The notes beneath the pieces are model-generated. The model worked only from the letters and a program-made list of their open reading frames with translations. It searched no databases and was not told the DNA's origin. From an uncultured Lachnospiraceae bacterium (lineage in GTDB: Bacteria > Bacillota > Clostridia > Lachnospirales > Lachnospiraceae), in the NCBI GenBank assembly GCA_947068385.1, contig CAMTBF010000153.1:1-7687 (forward strand): a stretch of DNA of 7,687 bases, in the 5' to 3' direction. Both the position numbers and the translations under genes were made by a program. Shown here one piece after another: positions 1 through 4,949 of this stretch (within the stretch, counting starts at the first letter, position 1; each line of letters starts with the position of its first letter).

Positions 1-179
1 GTCGCCAAAACCACCTTAGGCTCCCTTTTCTTCAACTGCATAAAAATCTGCTCCACTGCCTCCAGGCCGTTCCCCGCCTCCAGCAGTTCATACTCGTCCA
101 GGCTGTCCTCGAACATCTGCATGAGTATGATACGATTTATTTCCTCGTCATCGACAACCAGTATCCGCTGCTTATCCAT
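1..179 (-). CDS. Response regulator receiver domain, N-terminal fragment (3' part beyond window)
   Basis: This is the first 59 complete codons of a receiver (CheY-like) domain, running off the left edge. It begins MDKQRILVVDDEEINRIIL, with the usual beta-1 strand followed by the acidic pair D10-D11 that binds Mg2+ in receivers. The alpha-1 helix follows, and the segment EAGNGLEAVEQI (residues 34-45) matches the typical A-x-N-G-x-E-A beta-2/alpha-2 region. Beta-3 is PKVVLA (54-59). The next codon starts AC and can only encode Thr, at the place where family members have the phosphorylated Asp. The start is ATG at 179 with a purine-rich GGTGGAGAG directly upstream. The output domain is not visible, so the protein could be a DNA-binding regulator, a cyclic-di-GMP enzyme or part of a hybrid protein. 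It is divergent from the PocR-GGDEF gene, which suggests a shared signalling context but does not prove it. Confidence 0.85.
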   Translation of the reverse strand, partial: MDKQRILVVDDEEINRIILMQMFEDSLDEYELLEAGNGLEAVEQIFMQLKKREPKVVLA

Positions 180-204
180 CTCTCCACCATTATTTCTGAA
201 TGTA

Positions 205-215
205 TTCGTTACGAA
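205..215. promoter_or_regulatory. Short perfect palindrome at predicted start of response-regulator transcript
   Basis: TTCGT-T-ACGAA is a perfect 5-bp inverted repeat around one central base. It begins four bases downstream of the minus-strand -10 box and so would overlap the predicted transcription start of the receiver gene. A second perfect 8-bp palindrome, ATCATGAT (216-223), overlaps the -10 box itself. The position fits an operator, but a palindrome this short can occur by chance. Confidence 0.35.
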
Positions 216-218
216 ATC

Positions 219-247
219 ATGATACCACTTTCCAAAAAGAATGTCAA
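219..247 (-). promoter_or_regulatory. Sigma-70/SigA-type promoter for the receiver gene
   Basis: On the minus strand, TTGACA (242-247) is followed by exactly 17 bases and then TATCAT (219-224). This is a perfect -35 box with a 5/6 -10 box at optimal spacing. It would start transcription near 211-213, giving a leader of about 33 bases before the ATG at 179. It is one of the two strongest promoters in the window by eye. Confidence 0.75.
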
Positions 248-258
248 TTCGTCAATTC
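243..258. repeat. Tandem 8-bp direct repeat (2 x GTCAATTC) over the -35 region
   Basis: Two identical head-to-tail copies of GTCAATTC lie at 243-250 and 251-258. The first overlaps the -35 box of the minus-strand promoter and the second lies just upstream of it. Paired direct repeats at the -35 box are a common arrangement for activator binding, for example by response regulators. The role here is inference. Confidence 0.4.
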
Positions 259-267
259 ATTCTTCTA

Positions 268-297
268 TAGACAAATGCCCCGCAGCTGTGGTAAATT
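268..297 (+). promoter_or_regulatory. Candidate promoter for the PocR-GGDEF-HD gene
   Basis: TAGACA (268-273, 5/6 to the -35 consensus) is followed by 18 bases and TAAATT (292-297, 4/6 to the -10 consensus). It sits 23 bases upstream of the start codon and points away from the receiver-gene promoter. The weaker match and the adjacent repeats would suit an activated promoter. No other plausible plus-strand promoter is seen in the gap. Confidence 0.45.
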
Positions 298-320
298 AGA
301 ATTAGTAAAAGAGGTGAATT

Positions 321-1961
321 ATGGATACATACACATTTCAGGACATATTCGACATGGATTTCCTGCAGAAGCTCATAGATTCCCTGTCCGTGGCGCTGCA
401 GGTGGGCATCAGCATACGGGGCCCCAGGGGCGAGCGCTTCACCAAGGACAGCGACTACTGCCGCTTCTGCCGCGACGTGGTGAAGAAATCTCCTGTGGGG
501 AGGGCCCGGTGCGACCTTTCCGACAGGGCCTTGAGCGCCCACAATGACGAAAAGCCTTATATCTGCCACTGCCAGTCCGCCGGGCTCACCGACGCCAGCG
601 TCTCGATCATCGTGGAGGGCAGGCATCTGGCCAGCATTCTGGTAGGGCAGGTGCGCCTGGCGGAGGACGTGCCGGAGGAGGAGGAATACCGCACCAATGC
701 CCGCATCCTCCAGCTGGACGAGGAGGAATTCCTGGAGCATGTGCGCGCGATCCCCACCATCACCAGGGCGCAGTTCGAGCATATCCTGGACCTCCTCTCC
801 CTCCTGGCGGGCCAGTTCTCCCAGCTGGGCTGCGGGAACCTGCGCCTCCAGGACGCGATCCGCTCCCTGGAGAGCCAGCGGCTCCTGCACCAGCAGGAGA
901 AGACCGTCCTGGAGACGCTGGCGGAGAAGGACTCCATGACCGGGCTCTACAACCGCCGGAAGTTCGAGGAGGTGGCGGACATGTACGCCGGCCAGAAGGG
1001 CCGCCAGATCTGCATGATATCCGCGGACGCCAATTTCCTGAAGCTGACCAACGACATCTTCGGCCACAAGGCCGGCGACCAGCTTCTGATCAACATCGCG
1101 AAGATCATGGACAGCCTGGCCAAGAGCGACTGGCTGGTGGCCCGCTGCGGCGGGGACGAGTTCCGGGTCATCCTGCCCGACACCACCCTGGAGACCGCCC
1201 TGGACTACTGCCGCCGGGTGGCCAGGGACTGCGGCAAGGACACCACCCTCTCTCTGCCCCTGTCGGTGGCTTTGGGCGCGGCGGACTGGGACAGCGAGAA
1301 GGAGACCCTCCAGGACTGCTTCTCCAGGGCGGACGTGAAGATGTACCAGAACAAGCAGGCCCTCAAGCATGAGCAGCACGTCCCCGAGTACATCATGGAG
1401 CGGCTCTACGACAAGCAGATCCTCAGCAGGATCGTGGTGGACCATGCCGCGGAGATGGCACAGGCCTTTTCCCTCTGTCTGGGCCTTCCCCGGGAGCAGG
1501 CCCGGGAGGTGGGCCTGGCCGCCCGGTTCCAGGACATCGGCATGGCGAAGCTCCCGGAATCCTTCTACATCCGCGGGCAGTCCCGGACGGAGGAGGAGAC
1601 CCTGCGGATCCGGACCCATGTCACCCAGGGCTACACCATGGCAAGGCAGTTCGAGGAGCTGTACAAGGTGGCGGACGTAATCCTCCACTCCCACGAGAAC
1701 TGGGACGGCACCGGCTATCCGGGCCAGCTGGCCGCGGAGCAGATCCCCCTGGAGGCCCGGATCATCCACATCGTGGGCGATTACACCTACTGGACGATGC
1801 CCACCATTTCCGGGGGGAACTATCCCAAAGACGCGGTGGCGCGGAAAATGGAGGAGCTGGCCGGCAGCATCTACGATCCGGGGCTGACGCAGGACTTCTT
1901 CCGCTTCCTGGAGAGCTTCCGGCCCTCCGGCACGGAGCCGGATGGGGCGGAGCAGGGCTGA
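321..1961 (+). CDS. PocR sensor - GGDEF diguanylate cyclase - degenerate HD-GYP protein
   Basis: A 546-residue cytoplasmic signalling protein with no signal peptide or membrane segment. Residues about 8-170 form a PocR-type ligand-binding domain, with C47-x2-C50, C64 and C82-x-C84, the AGLTDA segment and the VEGRHLASILVGQV strand. Residues 172-203 look like a signalling coiled coil. The GGDEF domain (about 203-350) has DSMTGLYNRR, the Asp at 236, NDIFGHKAGD, and an intact GGDEF at 277-281, so diguanylate cyclase activity is likely. The RxxD inhibitory site just before it is not recognisable. Residues about 365-535 match HD-GYP proteins, with DGTGYP at 462-467 and the IPLEARI segment. However, the HD pair is Q404-D405, DIGK reads DIGM, HHE reads S457-H458-E459, and the late metal-ligand Asp is Gly486 or shifted by one. 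H375 and H433 remain. Cyclic-di-GMP hydrolysis is therefore doubtful. The start is ATG with GAGGTG (311-316) upstream. PocR domains are thought to bind small organic ligands; the ligand here is unknown. Confidence 0.93.
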   Translation: MDTYTFQDIFDMDFLQKLIDSLSVALQVGISIRGPRGERFTKDSDYCRFCRDVVKKSPVGRARCDLSDRALSAHNDEKPYICHCQSAGLTDASVSIIVEGRHLASILVGQVRLAEDVPEEEEYRTNARILQLDEEEFLEHVRAIPTITRAQFEHILDLLSLLAGQFSQLGCGNLRLQDAIRSLESQRLLHQQEKTVLETLAEKDSMTGLYNRRKFEEVADMYAGQKGRQICMISADANFLKLTNDIFGHKAGDQLLINIAKIMDSLAKSDWLVARCGGDEFRVILPDTTLETALDYCRRVARDCGKDTTLSLPLSVALGAADWDSEKETLQDCFSRADVKMYQNKQALKHEQHVPEYIMERLYDKQILSRIVVDHAAEMAQAFSLCLGLPREQAREVGLAARFQDIGMAKLPESFYIRGQSRTEEETLRIRTHVTQGYTMARQFEELYKVADVILHSHENWDGTGYPGQLAAEQIPLEARIIHIVGDYTYWTMPTISGGNYPKDAVARKMEELAGSIYDPGLTQDFFRFLESFRPSGTEPDGAEQG

Positions 1962-2028
1962 ACCGCGGAACCGGGCCACAGGGCAGGGCACAGGACCGGA
2001 CCATGGAATCGGCGCACAGAACAGCAAA

Positions 2029-2061
2029 GGCCCGCAGGCGGATCCATCCGCTCTGCGGGCC
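2029..2061. terminator. GC-rich hairpin between converging genes, likely bidirectional terminator
   Basis: The arms GGCCCGCAG (2029-2037) and CTGCGGGCC (2053-2061) are perfectly complementary. The stem continues with CGGAT (2039-2043) and ATCCG (2046-2050), interrupted only by a small internal loop and closed by a 2-base loop. It lies 67 bases after the stop of the GGDEF gene and 14 bases after the stop of the ABC permease gene. On the minus strand the stem is followed by TTTGCTGTTCTGT, a fair U-rich tail. On the plus strand the tail (AGGCTTTGT) is poor. It is therefore best supported as terminator of the padR-ABC operon. Confidence 0.7.
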
Positions 2062-2075
2062 AGGCTTTGTCCATG

Positions 2076-3335
2076 TCAGTCGTTTTTGCGCATATCCTTC
2101 AGCGCCGTGCCGATTTTAATCGGATTGCCGTACCGCAATGTGCCCATGCGGTAGAGCTTCGCCCCCAGCACTCCGGCTCCTGCGATGGAGGCCGCCAGTA
2201 TCAGGAAGGACACCACGATCTCCCATGCGGCCACGCTGCCCATGGCCACCCGGGCGAACATGGTGCTGTAGGAGCTGATCGGCAGGAAGGACAGCACCTT
2301 GATCACAGGGCCGTCGATGTTCATGAGCTGGAACAGGGAGAAGAAGTACACGCCCATCACCACCACCATCAGGCCGGACACGCTCTTGCTGATGTCCTCG
2401 GTCTTGCTCACCAGGGCGCCCATGGCCCCGTAGAGGAAGGCGTAGAACAGATAGCCCCCCAGGCCGAAGAAGGTGAAGGCCAGCAGCACTTCCCCGGGGA
2501 CATGCAGGAACATGTCCAGCATGCCGCCCCACTGCTCCCTGTTGGCCTGATAGGCCAACAGCACGGCCCCCAGGACCACGCCCATCTGGAACACGCCGCC
2601 CATGGCCCCCGCGATCACCTTGCCGAAGAGCAGGCTGTTGGGGGAGGTGCTGGTGACCAGCACCTCGATGGCCCGGTTGCTCTTCTCGTTGGTGACGGAG
2701 ACGGCTATCATCTGGCCGTAATAGACGATCAGCATGAACACGATGATGACGAGCATGTAGCAGTACCAGTAGTTGCTGCCGGAGTCCTTGTTCAGTATCT
2801 GCTCCGTGACCGTGATCGGCACATCGTACATGGCGTCGATCTCCGCTAAGTCCCATCCCTTCTGCCGGCTTTGCTCCATGCGGTAGAAGAGCTTCATGGC
2901 CTGGTCGAAGACAGCGGTGTTCCTGTCCGTCATGGCCTTGTTGTAGACATAGTATTCATACTGGGTGGCCCCGGTGACCACGAACCCGGCCTCCGCCTCC
3001 TGGGCCTCCACTGCGGCCCTCAGGGCGTCCACGTCCTCCGCCTCCTGCCAGAGCGCTCCCGGGAACATGCCCCCAAGCGCCTCCTCCTGCAGGATGCCTG
3101 CCTGATCCACGTACAGGTACAGGGATTCCTCCCCGTCCCCGCTCTCGCCGTCCGTCTCCTCCCCGCTGCCGCCGCCAGTGACCTGCACGCCGGTGAAGTC
3201 GGACATGTCCACGAACCGGGGCAGGAACAGGGCAGCCGCCCCCAGCACGGCCAGGACTACGGTGATCCCCATGAACACCTTGTTGGTAAAATATTCCTTC
3301 AATTCATATTTCAGCACGATCATGAACCTCTTCAT
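2076..3335 (-). CDS. ABC-2 type exporter permease (NatB/YhaP-like)
   Basis: A 419-residue integral membrane protein forming the channel part of an ABC exporter with the ATPase encoded just upstream. The N-terminus has the basic KYELKEYFTNK stretch and a first membrane segment at about 21-38. A large extracytoplasmic domain follows (about 40-188), typical of NatB/YhaP permeases; it includes a Gly- and acid-rich stretch at 54-70. A run of hydrophobic segments follows at about 188-208, 236-262, 283-309, 321-350 and 370-392. The cytoplasmic loop EKSNRAIEVLVTSTSP (217-232) is the conserved ABC-2 motif that contacts the ATPase. The start ATG overlaps the ATPase stop by 4 bp (ATGA), implying translational coupling, and AAAGGTGGG lies upstream. 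Relatives export sodium, drugs or peptides; the substrate here is unknown. Confidence 0.92.
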   Translation of the reverse strand: MKRFMIVLKYELKEYFTNKVFMGITVVLAVLGAAALFLPRFVDMSDFTGVQVTGGGSGEETDGESGDGEESLYLYVDQAGILQEEALGGMFPGALWQEAEDVDALRAAVEAQEAEAGFVVTGATQYEYYVYNKAMTDRNTAVFDQAMKLFYRMEQSRQKGWDLAEIDAMYDVPITVTEQILNKDSGSNYWYCYMLVIIVFMLIVYYGQMIAVSVTNEKSNRAIEVLVTSTSPNSLLFGKVIAGAMGGVFQMGVVLGAVLLAYQANREQWGGMLDMFLHVPGEVLLAFTFFGLGGYLFYAFLYGAMGALVSKTEDISKSVSGLMVVVMGVYFFSLFQLMNIDGPVIKVLSFLPISSYSTMFARVAMGSVAAWEIVVSFLILAASIAGAGVLGAKLYRMGTLRYGNPIKIGTALKDMRKND

Positions 3336-4252
3336 TCGTCTTCACCCACCTTTACTACGAATATGTCGTTCAGGGACGGCTCGTAGCTGCCGAACCGCTC
3401 CACCTCCACATCGGAAGCCGCCAGCGCCGCCAGGACTCCCCGCCTGTCCGCGCCCTCCTTCAGCTCCAGGATCAGGAATTCCTTCTTCCTGCCGGAGAGG
3501 CTTACCAGATCCTGCCATTCCTGCTCCACCTTCCGGGCCAGCTCCTCCACGGACAGGTTCTCCGCCGCCAGCATCAGGCGGTTCTTACCGTATTCCCGCT
3601 TGATGTCCCTAAGCCTCCCGGCCAGCACCACCTCGCCCTGGTTGATGATGGCGATCTCGTCGCAGAATTCCTCCACATAGCTCATCTGGTGGCTGGAGAA
3701 TATCACGATCCGGCCGTCCGCGATGAGCTCGCTCACCACGTCCTTCAGGATCTGGGAGTTCACCGGATCCAGGCCGCTGAAGGGCTCGTCCAGGATCACG
3801 ATCTCCGGGTCGCTCACCAGCGTGGCCGCAAGCTGCACCTTCTGCTGGTTGCCCTTGGACAGGGTCTCCAGCTTCCTGGTCTCATACTCGGAGACCTCCA
3901 GCCTGGCAAGCCACCTCTTCGCGCTCTCCTTTGCCTCCCTGGGGTTCATGCCCCGCAGGCAGGCCAGGTATATCATCTGGTCGATGACCGTCCTCTTCGG
4001 GTACAGCCCCCGCTCCTCCGGCAGGTAGCCGATCCGGTGCTTGGCGGGCACGAACTTCTTGCCGTCCAGCAGGATCTCCCCACTGTTCGCATGGAACACG
4101 TCCATGAGGATGCGGATCGTGGTGGTCTTGCCCGCGCCGTTCCTGCCCAATAATCCAAGTGCCTTACCGCTCTCCACATAGAAGCCCACTCCATGGAGCA
4201 CTTCCTTGTCCCCAAAGCTCTTGCGGATGCCTTTTACCTCTAATTTCATCAT
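3332..4252 (-). CDS. ABC exporter ATPase with C-terminal DUF4162-like region (NatA/YhaQ-like)
   Basis: A 306-residue ATP-binding subunit that drives the ABC-2 permease encoded immediately downstream. The Walker A motif is GRNGAGKTT (residues 36-44). The Q-loop region reads GYLPEERGLYP (75-85), the glutamine-free form seen in the YhaQ branch. The signature is LSKGNQQ (131-137), Walker B is IVILDEPFSGLDP with D155-E156, and the switch histidine is H188 in SSHQM. Residues beyond about 205 fit the DUF4162-type C-terminal domain, ending with the typical EPSLNDIFVVKVGE segment. I place the start at ATG 4252 (MMKLEVKGIRKSFG), because homologues begin there; ATG 4249 is equally possible. The frame stays open upstream to ATG 4285 and TTG 4291, but the added residues do not look like this family. 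No clear ribosome binding site precedes any of these starts, which is odd beside the strong sites of the neighbours. Confidence 0.9.
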   Translation of the reverse strand: MMKLEVKGIRKSFGDKEVLHGVGFYVESGKALGLLGRNGAGKTTTIRILMDVFHANSGEILLDGKKFVPAKHRIGYLPEERGLYPKRTVIDQMIYLACLRGMNPREAKESAKRWLARLEVSEYETRKLETLSKGNQQKVQLAATLVSDPEIVILDEPFSGLDPVNSQILKDVVSELIADGRIVIFSSHQMSYVEEFCDEIAIINQGEVVLAGRLRDIKREYGKNRLMLAAENLSVEELARKVEQEWQDLVSLSGRKKEFLILELKEGADRRGVLAALAASDVEVERFGSYEPSLNDIFVVKVGEDE

Positions 4253-4263
4253 GCTGCCAATCT

Positions 4264-4279
4264 GCGCGCTGCGGCGCGC
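4264..4279 (-). promoter_or_regulatory. GC hairpin just upstream of the ATPase start codon
   Basis: GCGCGC (4264-4269) and GCGCGC (4274-4279) are self-complementary and separated by four bases. They would form a tight stem ending 11 bases before the ATG at 4252, next to where a ribosome binding site should lie. An effect on translation is inference. Confidence 0.35.
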
Positions 4280-4292
4280 GCTCATACACAAC

Positions 4293-4320
4293 CGGCCGGA
4301 TGCGCTTTTTTATCCGGCCG
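4293..4320. repeat. 9-bp perfect inverted repeat with 10-base loop
   Basis: CGGCCGGAT (4293-4301) pairs perfectly with ATCCGGCCG (4312-4320) around the loop GCGCTTTTTT. In the minus-strand transcript this is a stable stem with an A-rich loop and no U-tract after it. It therefore does not look like an intrinsic terminator for the operon and fits an mRNA stability or processing element better. Confidence 0.5.
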
Positions 4321-4357
4321 TCCTTCCTGTCCGGCGCAGTGCGGCTTCTATGCGCAT

Positions 4358-4428
4358 CGCGCCATTCAGGCACAGTCCCCCTTCCAGGCACAGTATGCTT
4401 CCCGGCAGGCCGCGCCATTCAGGCACAG
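4358..4428. repeat. Direct repeats: 18-bp exact pair plus a third 9-bp copy
   Basis: CGCGCCATTCAGGCACAG occurs exactly at 4358-4375 and 4411-4428. Its last 9 bases, CAGGCACAG, recur at 4385-4393 preceded by TTC, giving spacings of 18 and 35 bases (about one and two units). A diverged copy, CCAGGCCCACTGTG, begins near 4437. This looks like a small decayed tandem array. The purpose is unknown. Confidence 0.55.
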
Positions 4429-4469
4429 CCCGCTCTCCAGGCCCACTGTGCCCTCCGGGCCCATGCCGC

Positions 4470-4484
4470 GCGGCGTTTTGCCGC
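4470..4484 (-). repeat. Small GC hairpin just after the padR stop codon
   Basis: GCGGC (4470-4474) and GCCGC (4480-4484) flank five bases (GTTTT). The stem lies about 10 bases past the padR stop. It has no following U-tract, so it is unlikely to terminate transcription by itself. Partial attenuation or protection of the upstream mRNA is possible. Confidence 0.3.
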
Positions 4485-4494
4485 AGCAGCCTCT

Positions 4495-4830
4495 TCAATC
4501 CACCGTTCCTGCCCCCCCTGACAGGATTTTCAGCCCGTCGGCCAGCTGCTGGCCCAGGCGTTTCGTCTCCTCCCCCAGCAGCTCCAGGCCCGTCTGCGTC
4601 AATTGGTAGGCCTTCTTGCCCTCCTCCTGTCGCACCTCGATGATGCCGTCAGCCGTCAGCCGCCCCACCATGGTATAGAGGGTGCCCGTGCCCAGCACCA
4701 GCCGCTCCTGGGTCAGCCGCCCCACGAACTGCATGATGGCATAGCCGTGCCTGGGCGTGGTCACTGCCAGCAGGGTGTAGTAGGTGGTCTCTGTCATGGG
4801 TATGTACTTTTTCCGTAAAGCCTCATTCAA
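4495..4830 (-). CDS. PadR-family transcriptional regulator
   Basis: A winged-helix DNA-binding protein of 111 residues, the usual size for the short PadR class. The N-terminal part TETTYYTLLAV (13-23) and HGYAIMQFV (29-37) form the first helices. GTGTLYTMVGRLTADGII (46-63) is the family hallmark carrying the recognition helix. KKAYQLTQTGLELL (72-85) is the wing and following helix, and the remaining C-terminal helix should form the dimer. I choose the TTG start at 4830 because AGGAGGG (4837-4843) lies six bases upstream. A longer frame to 4887 would run through the predicted operator and has no comparable site. As first gene before an ABC ATPase and permease, it very likely represses the whole operon, including itself, and responds to a compound handled by the transporter. 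That role is inferred from the family and from the operator next to it. Confidence 0.92.
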   Translation of the reverse strand: MNEALRKKYIPMTETTYYTLLAVTTPRHGYAIMQFVGRLTQERLVLGTGTLYTMVGRLTADGIIEVRQEEGKKAYQLTQTGLELLGEETKRLGQQLADGLKILSGGAGTVD

Positions 4831-4836
4831 CGATAT

Positions 4837-4843
4837 CCCTCCT
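4837..4843 (-). promoter_or_regulatory. Shine-Dalgarno site fixing the padR TTG start
   Basis: AGGAGGG on the minus strand is a near-perfect ribosome binding site six bases before TTG at 4830. The nearest in-frame ATG (4797) lies inside the conserved N-terminus and has no such site. Confidence 0.8.
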
Positions 4844-4863
4844 GACGCAAGATTCCAAAAAAT

Positions 4864-4910
4864 ATATCTAGCGTCAACATGTCGCATATCGACATATCGA
4901 TGCTAGATAT
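4864..4910. promoter_or_regulatory. 47-bp nested inverted repeat, candidate PadR operator
   Basis: The outer arms ATATCTAGC (4864-4872) and GCTAGATAT (4902-4910) are perfectly complementary. The inner arms ATGTCG (4879-4884) and CGACAT (4890-4895) share exactly the same centre, base 4887. Three more pairs match in between, so 18 of 23 base pairs of the dyad are symmetric. It starts directly downstream of the -10 box and covers the transcription start and early leader, the classic place for a repressor. The inner part, ATGT...ACAT with 9 bases between, resembles the published ATGT-N8-ACAT PadR operator. Confidence 0.75.
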
Positions 4911-4939
4911 AAAATAGCACATTTCCGGTGGGCTGTCAA
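4911..4939 (-). promoter_or_regulatory. Promoter of the padR-ABC operon
   Basis: On the minus strand TTGACA (4934-4939) is separated by 17 bases from TATTTT (4911-4916). The -35 box is perfect and the -10 box matches 4/6, within an AT-rich stretch. The -35 box lies only 10 bases after the stop codon of the upstream ABC exporter gene. This leaves no room for a separate terminator, and I see none. Confidence 0.7.
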
Positions 4940-4949
4940 CCCTTTCCGC

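Larger units (their letters stand above)
4253..4494. other. 242-bp intergenic spacer with repeats and GC-rich hairpins
   Basis: This lies between padR and the ATPase gene inside one presumed operon. It contains three copies of CAGGCACAG, two of them within an 18-bp exact repeat, and several GC-rich inverted repeats. Short open frames exist on both strands, but none resembles a known protein. One minus-strand frame (4310-4498) opens with a TTG overlapping the padR stop but has low-complexity, Gly/Arg-rich content and no ribosome binding site of its own. I see no promoter here. The spacer may be a transcribed leader or mRNA-processing region, or a decayed remnant. Confidence 0.6.

Noticed and set aside
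200..547. A plus-strand frame of 115 codons starting in the divergent promoter region
   Set aside because: It overlaps the PocR coding sequence in another frame, has no good ribosome binding site and no recognisable similarity.
252..2027. A 591-codon open frame on the minus strand opposite the GGDEF gene
   Set aside because: It is the antisense shadow of a GC-rich gene. The translation is low-complexity, rich in Leu, Gly, Val, His and Arg, with no recognisable domain, while the plus-strand frame encodes clear conserved domains.
2067..2849. A 260-codon plus-strand frame with a His-rich stretch resembling a metal-binding protein
   Set aside because: It lies opposite the conserved ABC-2 permease. 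The His runs come from reverse complements of ATG/GTG-rich membrane-segment codons, and there is no ribosome binding site.
4293..4320. Perfect hairpin considered as an intrinsic terminator after padR
   Set aside because: In the direction of the operon no U-tract follows the stem; the T-run lies in the loop and on the other strand.
4358..4428. Repeats considered as a CRISPR array
   Set aside because: Units are only about 18 bp, adjacent or irregularly spaced, without uniform spacers, and no cas genes are present.
4310..4498. A 62-codon minus-strand frame starting with TTG at the padR stop (TTGA overlap)
   Set aside because: The overlap is suggestive of coupling, but the product is Gly/Arg-rich with a repeat-derived segment and matches no known family. 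Kept only as part of the spacer description.
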